A DNA stretch of 9,579 bases from JBDTVS01 sp040007095 (lineage in GTDB: Bacteria > Acidobacteriota > Vicinamibacteria > Vicinamibacterales > CAVVIG01): NCBI GenBank assembly GCA_040007095.1, contig JBDTVS010000160.1, positions 1 through 9,579 on the forward strand, written 5' to 3'. Every line of letters begins with the position of its first letter. The first letter of the stretch is position 1. Both the position numbers and the translations under genes were made by a program. The notes under the pieces were generated by a model. That model did not search any database. It was given only the letters and a program-made list of their open reading frames with translations, and was not told where the DNA came from. Shown in pieces: positions 5,674 to 9,579 of this stretch.

Positions 5674-6297
5674 CTAGGTGCCGTAAATCGGGCGGTGCAA
5701 CGACAGGCCGCCGGCGAAATCGGCCAGCTGCTTTCGCAGAATCAATCGGCCACGATGGAGCCGCGACTTGAGGGTCTGATCCTTCACGCGCAGCACGGCG
5801 CTGGCCTCCTCGGCCGACATCCCCTGTATATCCCTGAGCATCACCGGCGCCCGGTAGATCGCCGGGAGCGCGAGCACCGCGCCAAAAAGACGCTTGCGCA
5901 GCTGAACGCGAAGAACGCTCTCATCCGCCATGTTGGTCCAGTCTGCCGGTTCCCTGGGCGGGGTCTCGGGGCGTTGGTCGTTGTCGGCCAGGGCCGACTG
6001 GCGATCCTCCGCCTGGGCTCGTTGATACGCGGCCGTCCGCAGCCTCGACATCGCGGCATTGAACGTGATTCGGTAAATCCACGACGACAACGCGGCGTCG
6101 CCTCGGAATGCCCCCACGTTGCGATGAACCTTGAACAGGACGTCCTGGGTAATTTCTTCGGCGTCTTCCTTGTTTCTCAGGTAGCGAAACGCGAGCTGGA
6201 AGATCTTCGAGCTATAGGCCTCGGCCAGATCCGCAAGCGCCCGTTCATCGCCCGCTTGCAGCCGTTCGAGAAGTGCCTGTTCCTTGGGGTCCCTCAT
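5674..6297 (-). CDS. ECF-type RNA polymerase sigma factor
   Basis: A 207-residue sigma-70 family protein with only regions 2 and 4. Region 2 spans about 24-90, with LAFRYLRNKEDAEEITQDVL (35-54, region 2.1/2.2, core binding) and FRGDAALSSWIYRITFN (64-80, region 2.3/2.4, promoter melting and -10 recognition). A variable acidic/Pro-rich linker (about 95-127) precedes region 4 (135-190), where MSAEEASAVLRVKDQTLKSRLHRGR is the -35-binding helix-turn-helix. Length is usual for ECF factors of the RpoE/SigW kind. ATG 6297 has GAGAGGA (6304-6310) six bases upstream. No anti-sigma or zinc-finger (HC2) gene follows: 30 bases after its stop comes the convergent dehydrogenase-like gene. Control must therefore come from elsewhere, or from within the factor. 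It follows lipB on the same strand but is separated from it by an intrinsic terminator. Confidence 0.93.
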   Translation of the reverse strand: MRDPKEQALLERLQAGDERALADLAEAYSSKIFQLAFRYLRNKEDAEEITQDVLFKVHRNVGAFRGDAALSSWIYRITFNAAMSRLRTAAYQRAQAEDRQSALADNDQRPETPPREPADWTNMADESVLRVQLRKRLFGAVLALPAIYRAPVMLRDIQGMSAEEASAVLRVKDQTLKSRLHRGRLILRKQLADFAGGLSLHRPIYGT

Positions 6298-6303
6298 TTG
6301 TTG

Positions 6304-6310
6304 TCCTCTC
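6304..6310 (-). promoter_or_regulatory. Shine-Dalgarno GAGAGGA of the sigma factor gene
   Basis: GAGAGGA lies six bases before ATG 6297 on the minus strand and is the strongest ribosome binding site in the window. Upstream of it lies a perfect 10-bp palindrome CGGCGCGCCG (6328-6337) in the space where the promoter of this gene should be. Confidence 0.6.
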
Positions 6311-6338
6311 GGTCAGAATAAGAACACCGGCGCGCCGC

Positions 6339-6361
6339 AAAAAATTCCGACGGCGGCGGAA
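6339..6361 (-). terminator. Rho-independent terminator downstream of lipB
   Basis: On the minus strand the sequence reads TTCCG, loop CCGCCGT, CGGAA, then TTTTTT. The stem is five perfect base pairs and can gain two G-U pairs at its base. It starts 35 bases after the lipB stop codon and separates the lipoyl cluster from the sigma factor gene. Confidence 0.7.
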
Positions 6362-6396
6362 CCAGAAAGTCCTTACCGAGGAATAAGATAGGGAAC

Positions 6397-7077
6397 TTAC
6401 GGCAGAGCGCCCGCTTCGCGGATTGCCGAGGGAGTGCGTTCGAACACCTCGCAGAAGTGTGCGACCAACCGTGCCTCCACCTCGTGTCGGTTTACTGGCC
6501 CCCCGACCAGGCGTTCGAGCGAGGTCACACCGCGGCCGACAATGCCACAGGGCACGATGAGGTTGAAGTACTCCAGGTCGGTCGTCAGATTGAGCGCGAA
6601 GCCGTGGCTGGTCACCCAGCGCGCGATCCGGACGCCTATGGCTGCCAGCTTTTCCTCGCCGATCCACACACCACTGAGGCCTCCGATCCGCGTCGCCGTC
6701 ACGCCGTAGTCGCCCGCGGTGCGAATCAGGACTTCTTCGAGGTCCCGGATGTAGAGGTGCACGTCACAGCGGTCGGGCTTGAGGTCCAGAATCGGGTAGC
6801 CCACGAGCTGGCCTGGCCCGTGATAGGTGATGTCCCCGCCTCGCCCCGACTCATGCAGCTCGACGCCGCGAGAGGCCAGTTCGTCCGGCGTGGCGAGGAT
6901 GTGTCCACGCCCCCCGTCGCCGCGCACCCCAAGGGTCAAGACGTGGGGATGCTCGACCAGCAGGAGCAGGTCGCCGACCTCGCCGCGTTGCCGCTGTTCG
7001 ACGAGCGCGCGCTGGAGGGCGAGCGCCTCGACGTAAGGTCGCCGGCCCAGGTCTCGGACTTCGATGCGTCTCGTCAT
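6397..7077 (-). CDS. lipB: Octanoyl-[acyl-carrier-protein]:protein octanoyltransferase LipB
   Basis: A 226-residue cytoplasmic enzyme that moves octanoate from acyl carrier protein to the target lysine of lipoyl domains; LipA then inserts the sulfurs. The family signature RGGDITYHGPGQ is at 79-90. K143 in GEEKLAAIGVR is the catalytic lysine, SHGFALN (157-163) is the next conserved block, and C177 in IVPCGI is the acyl-accepting cysteine. All catalytic residues are present and the length is normal. ATG 7077 is chosen because the preceding in-frame codon but one is a stop (TGA at 7083-7081); no Shine-Dalgarno sequence is visible. It lies downstream of the E3 and E2 genes on the same strand, and the E2 lipoyl domain is its natural substrate. 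A stem-loop terminator follows at 6361-6339. lipA is not in the window. Confidence 0.96.
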   Translation of the reverse strand: MTRRIEVRDLGRRPYVEALALQRALVEQRQRGEVGDLLLLVEHPHVLTLGVRGDGGRGHILATPDELASRGVELHESGRGGDITYHGPGQLVGYPILDLKPDRCDVHLYIRDLEEVLIRTAGDYGVTATRIGGLSGVWIGEEKLAAIGVRIARWVTSHGFALNLTTDLEYFNLIVPCGIVGRGVTSLERLVGGPVNRHEVEARLVAHFCEVFERTPSAIREAGALP

Positions 7078-7126
7078 CTGTCATTTGCTCATCTGATGAT
7101 TGATCGGCGGCTGACGCGATCAATGA
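7074..7126. promoter_or_regulatory. Heptamer repeats and hyphenated palindrome upstream of lipB
   Basis: TCATCTG (7074-7080), TCATTTG (7081-7087) and TCATCTG (7089-7095) follow one another with a single extra base. The last runs into the palindrome TCATC-T-GATGA (7089-7099). Next comes a hyphenated inverted repeat ATTGATCG (7099-7106) / CGATCAAT (7117-7124) with a 10-base gap, extendable by one more pair past a mismatch. This is a reasonable operator-like site in front of lipB. No T run follows the stem on the minus strand, so it is not a terminator for the E2 gene. Confidence 0.4.
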
Positions 7127-7202
7127 CCAGATAACCAGATGCCAGTCTCGGGAGCTCGCGCCGCGGGCGGGCGCCTCGACGACGCCACATTGACAGCCTC
7201 TA
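7125..7202. other. Spacer between the E2 and lipB genes
   Basis: This stretch has a short direct repeat CCAGATAA/CCAGATGC (7127-7142) and a GC-rich stem GCGCC/GGCGC (7158-7162 and 7170-7174) with no U run. No open frame here looks like a gene. Whether E2 and lipB are co-transcribed across it cannot be settled from sequence. Confidence 0.4.
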
Positions 7203-8519
7203 TCAGGCCTCGGCCGAATCCCAGCTCTCCAGACGGTGCTTGACGCTGGACATGAATTGGTCGGCGACCGCCCCGTCGATCAGCCGGTGGTCGTAGCCGA
7301 TTGTGAGGTACGCCATCAGCCGGATCGCGATCGCATCGTCAATCACCACCGGCCGCTTCTCGATGGCGCCGACGCCGAGAATCGCGACTTGAGGCTGGCT
7401 GATAATCGGCGTGCCGGAGAGCGCGCCAAAAACGCCGGGGTTGGTGATCGTAAAAGTGCCGCCACCGACCTCGTCCGGCTTGAGCTGTTTCGTACGCGCG
7501 CGGTTGGCAAGATCGACGACCGAGCGGCTGATGCCGAGCAGGTCCTGCTGGTCGGCCCGCTTGATCACAGGCACGATCAGCCCCCAGTCCAGCGCCACCG
7601 CAATGCCGATGTTGACATCGCCGTGATAGACCACGTTGTCGCCGTCAATCGACGCGTTGACCACGGGCACGGCTCGAAGCGCCTCGGCCGCCGCCTTGAT
7701 GATGAACGACATGAAGGTGAGCTTTGCGCCGGCTTTCTCGTATTCGGCTTTCTTTGCCTCGCGAACGCGTGCGACCCGGGCGAAGCTCACTTCGAAGATG
7801 GAGTGCACATGAGCCGACGTCCGGCGGCTTGCCACCATGTGCTCGGCGATCTTCTTGCGCATCACCGACATCGGCTGAACCCGGTCGGGCGTGGCGCCGG
7901 CCGCAGGGGCCGACGTTGGCGTCGGGGCGGCCGTCGACCTGGGAGCGGGCGCTGCCCCGGAAGCCGAGGCGACCGTCCCGCCGCTCGACTGCGCGATGAA
8001 GTCGAGGATATCGTCCTTGGTCACGCGCCCGGAGATGCCCGTGCCGCTGATCTTCGAAATATCGACGTTGTGGTCCTTCGCAATCTTGCGAACCAGTGGC
8101 GACGAGCGCTGGAGGCGCCGGTCCTCGACGTTCCCGGTCGGCCCGCTGGTCGCGGTCGGTTCTGGCGCGCTTGGCTGCGCAGAGGCCGCAGCCGTTGGCG
8201 GCGCGGAGTTCTGTGGCGGGGCCGGCGATGCCTGGACCTCTGCGGGCGCGGCCGGCTGCGCCGGCGGCACGCTGCGCTCGACGCCTTGGCCGATCACCGC
8301 GACGACGCTGTTGATCGGTACGGTCTCGCCTTCCTGGACGCGAATCTCCGACAGTACGCCCGCGGCGGGCGACGGAATTTCTGCGTCCACCTTGTCGGTC
8401 GAGATCTCGAACAGCGGCTCGTCGCGAGCGACCTGGTCGCCGAGCTTCTTGATCCAGCGAACGATCGTTCCCTCGGCGACCGATTCGCCCATCTGCGGCA
8501 TTACGACATCCGTCGGCAT
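7203..8519 (-). CDS. Dihydrolipoamide acyltransferase (E2) of a 2-oxo acid dehydrogenase complex
   Basis: A 438-residue E2 core subunit. It has one N-terminal lipoyl domain (about 1-78) with the lipoyl-lysine K43 in EISTDKVDAE, an Ala/Pro-rich mobile linker (81-137), a peripheral-subunit-binding domain (139-175, SPLVRKIAKDHNVDISKI) that docks E1 or E3, a second Ala/Pro linker (178-212), and the acyltransferase domain (213-435) ending with the catalytic YDHRLIDG (409-416; H411, D415). The acyl specificity (acetyl, succinyl or branched-chain) is uncertain: MPQMGESVAEGTI resembles succinyl- and branched-chain-type E2 proteins of GC-rich bacteria, so sucB or bkdB would both be possible names. ATG 8519 is chosen because it starts the lipoyl domain; a weak GAGAG lies ten bases upstream. 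The frame is open to 8558 without support. The E3 gene is upstream and lipB downstream. Confidence 0.94.
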   Translation of the reverse strand: MPTDVVMPQMGESVAEGTIVRWIKKLGDQVARDEPLFEISTDKVDAEIPSPAAGVLSEIRVQEGETVPINSVVAVIGQGVERSVPPAQPAAPAEVQASPAPPQNSAPPTAAASAQPSAPEPTATSGPTGNVEDRRLQRSSPLVRKIAKDHNVDISKISGTGISGRVTKDDILDFIAQSSGGTVASASGAAPAPRSTAAPTPTSAPAAGATPDRVQPMSVMRKKIAEHMVASRRTSAHVHSIFEVSFARVARVREAKKAEYEKAGAKLTFMSFIIKAAAEALRAVPVVNASIDGDNVVYHGDVNIGIAVALDWGLIVPVIKRADQQDLLGISRSVVDLANRARTKQLKPDEVGGGTFTITNPGVFGALSGTPIISQPQVAILGVGAIEKRPVVIDDAIAIRLMAYLTIGYDHRLIDGAVADQFMSSVKHRLESWDSAEA

Positions 8520-8666
8520 GTTTCGTATTCTCTCATCGCGGGCCGACAGAAGTCTCAAGTTTGAGCTGTAGATGCCGTCGCCGAGACCCGGACCTCATTC
8601 GGCCCGGCCTTCAGCCTGCCGCCGTCGAACCTCAGACCTCAGACTTCAGACCTCAGCCGTCCCGCG
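8520..8666. other. Spacer between the E3 and E2 genes
   Basis: These 147 bases hold no gene. Besides the heptamer array listed separately there is a near-perfect palindrome CTCAA-GT-TTGAG (8554-8565). On the minus strand TTGAGA within it could be a -35 element for the E2 gene, but no -10 box sits at the right spacing. Confidence 0.4.
8630..8656. repeat. Tandem heptanucleotide repeat CCTCAGA, about four copies
   Basis: CCTCAGA (8630-8636), CCTCAGA (8637-8643), CTTCAGA (8644-8650) and CCTCAG (8651-8656) stand head to tail, with one substitution in copy three and the last base missing from copy four. The array ends ten bases past the E3 stop codon, on its downstream side. Being noncoding, the copy number could change without a frameshift. 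Confidence 0.85.
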
Positions 8667-9579
8667 TCAGACGTGAATCGCCGTCCCGTGGACCGCGTGG
8701 GCCGCCTCGCCAACGGCCTCGGCCATCGTGGGATGCGCGTGAATCGTACGGATCAGCTCTTCGACGGTGCTTTCGAGACGCAGGGCAACGGTGGCTTCGG
8801 CCACGAGTTCGGTCGACCGCAATCCGATCATGTGAATACCGAGCAGTTCGTCATTCTTCTTCTCGGCCACGATCTTGACGAATCCTTCCGTTTCGCCCGC
8901 CATCTTCGCGCGGGCCAATACGCCAAACGGAAAGGTGCCGACCCGGACCTCATACCCGCGCTCCTGCGCCTCCCGCTCCGTGAGCCCGACGCTGCCGATC
9001 TCCGGATCGCAGTAGGTGCAGCCCGGCACGTGTTCGTAGTTGAGGGGCCGCGGCGTCTGTCCGGCGATGCGCTCGGCGGCGATGATGCCCTCGGCAGACG
9101 ATACGTGGGCGAGTTGCGGATGGCCGGGCGCGCCGAGCGTCACGACATCGCCGATTGCGGAGATCCCGGGCACGCTCGTCCGATACTGGGCGTCGACCTT
9201 GATGTAGCCCTTCTCGATCTGGAGGCCGATCCGCTCGAGATCGAGCCCCGTGGTCACCGGTCCGCGACCGGTCGCGACCAGGAGATAATCGGCGCGGAGA
9301 CGCTGCGACGTGCCGTCGGCGAGTTGGGCGTCGATGTTCACGCCGTCGCCGGTCGTCGTCGCGCCCGTCACTTTCGCGCCGGTATGACAGACAATCCCCT
9401 GCTTGCGAAACGCCTTTTCGAGCTCCGCGGATACGGCTTCGTCCTCAACCGGCACCAGGCGCGGCAACAGCTCGAGGATGGTCACCTCGCTGCCGAAACG
9501 CCGGAAGATCGAGGCGAACTCCACGCCCACCGCGCCGCTGCCCATGATGGCGATCGCCTTGGGCACCTCGCGCAAGCCG
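8667..9579 (-). CDS. lpdA: Dihydrolipoamide dehydrogenase (E3), 5' end outside window
   Basis: This is the C-terminal two thirds of the FAD enzyme that reoxidises dihydrolipoamide using NAD+. Visible parts, counted from the window edge: the NAD-binding GSGAVGVEFA with the acidic ILEL at the end of its second strand, ATGRGP, the FAD motif AIGDV, CTYCDPEIGSVGLTE at the entry to the dimerisation domain, and the C-terminal active-site HAHPTMAEA, where the second His and the following Glu act as the base pair for the partner subunit. The N-terminal FAD fold and the redox-active disulfide CxxxxC lie beyond position 9579, so activity cannot be fully checked. A TTG at 9575 is not the start, because the frame continues through it and the family has about 170 more residues. 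It is upstream of E2 and lipB on the same strand, so it is likely the E3 of that complex. Confidence 0.95.
   Translation of the reverse strand, partial: GLREVPKAIAIMGSGAVGVEFASIFRRFGSEVTILELLPRLVPVEDEAVSAELEKAFRKQGIVCHTGAKVTGATTTGDGVNIDAQLADGTSQRLRADYLLVATGRGPVTTGLDLERIGLQIEKGYIKVDAQYRTSVPGISAIGDVVTLGAPGHPQLAHVSSAEGIIAAERIAGQTPRPLNYEHVPGCTYCDPEIGSVGLTEREAQERGYEVRVGTFPFGVLARAKMAGETEGFVKIVAEKKNDELLGIHMIGLRSTELVAEATVALRLESTVEELIRTIHAHPTMAEAVGEAAHAVHGTAIHV

Noticed and set aside
6457..7134. A 225-codon plus-strand open frame
   Set aside because: Antisense to lipB, which has all its catalytic motifs.
7236..8564. A 442-codon plus-strand open frame
   Set aside because: It is exactly antisense to the E2 gene, and its Arg/Gly/Ala/His-rich translation reflects the complement of E2 codons.
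1..9579. Search for tRNA, rRNA, CRISPR, insertion sequence or attachment site
   Set aside because: No cloverleaf-like gene, no spaced direct-repeat array, no transposase or integrase motif and no terminal inverted repeats with target duplication were seen by eye.

Overview
This is a dense, GC-rich bacterial chromosomal stretch of ordinary gene size and spacing. It holds ten complete or nearly complete protein genes and one truncated gene at each edge (eleven in all counting the truncated ones), with no rRNA, tRNA, CRISPR array, insertion sequence or integrase visible. The gene styles (single-lipoyl E2, YcbL-type glyoxalase, EntS-like MFS exporter, MacA/HlyD-like adaptor) and base composition would suit Acidobacteriota or another GC-rich soil phylum, but that assignment is an inference and no marker gene proves it.

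Left part (1-3579). A membrane fusion protein of an efflux pump runs leftward off the window. Divergent from it is a 97-residue protein that is nothing but one FHA domain. It converges on a metallo-beta-lactamase-fold hydrolase (glyoxalase II / YcbL type), and the 115-base gap between them is packed with perfect inverted repeats. The hydrolase is divergent from a stand-alone receiver-like protein; the two start codons overlap inside one CATG. The receiver-like gene is followed after 29 bases by a 12-TM-type MFS exporter, probably in one transcript.

Middle (3580-6297). An SDR oxidoreductase and an 84-residue protein of unknown function form a tight leftward pair. Only 34 bases separate the SDR start from a divergent gene for a lactate/malate dehydrogenase-fold protein that has lost the residues needed for that chemistry. 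This converges on an ECF-type RNA polymerase sigma factor that has no anti-sigma gene beside it.

Right part (6339-9579), all leftward: dihydrolipoamide dehydrogenase (E3, truncated), the lipoyl-bearing acyltransferase E2 of a 2-oxo acid dehydrogenase complex, and LipB octanoyltransferase, closed by a good intrinsic terminator. The three belong together: LipB starts the lipoylation of the E2 lysine, E2 carries the acyl group, E3 reoxidises the lipoyl arm. E1 is not in the window. Both spacers of this cluster contain short heptamer repeats.

I do not see a clearly new multi-gene system. The points most worth a second look are the catalytically stripped dehydrogenase homologue, the shared CATG start, the recurring pattern of TAnAAT boxes 8-10 bases before an ATG with no Shine-Dalgarno sequence, the inverted-repeat cluster at 1160-1268, and the heptamer repeats.
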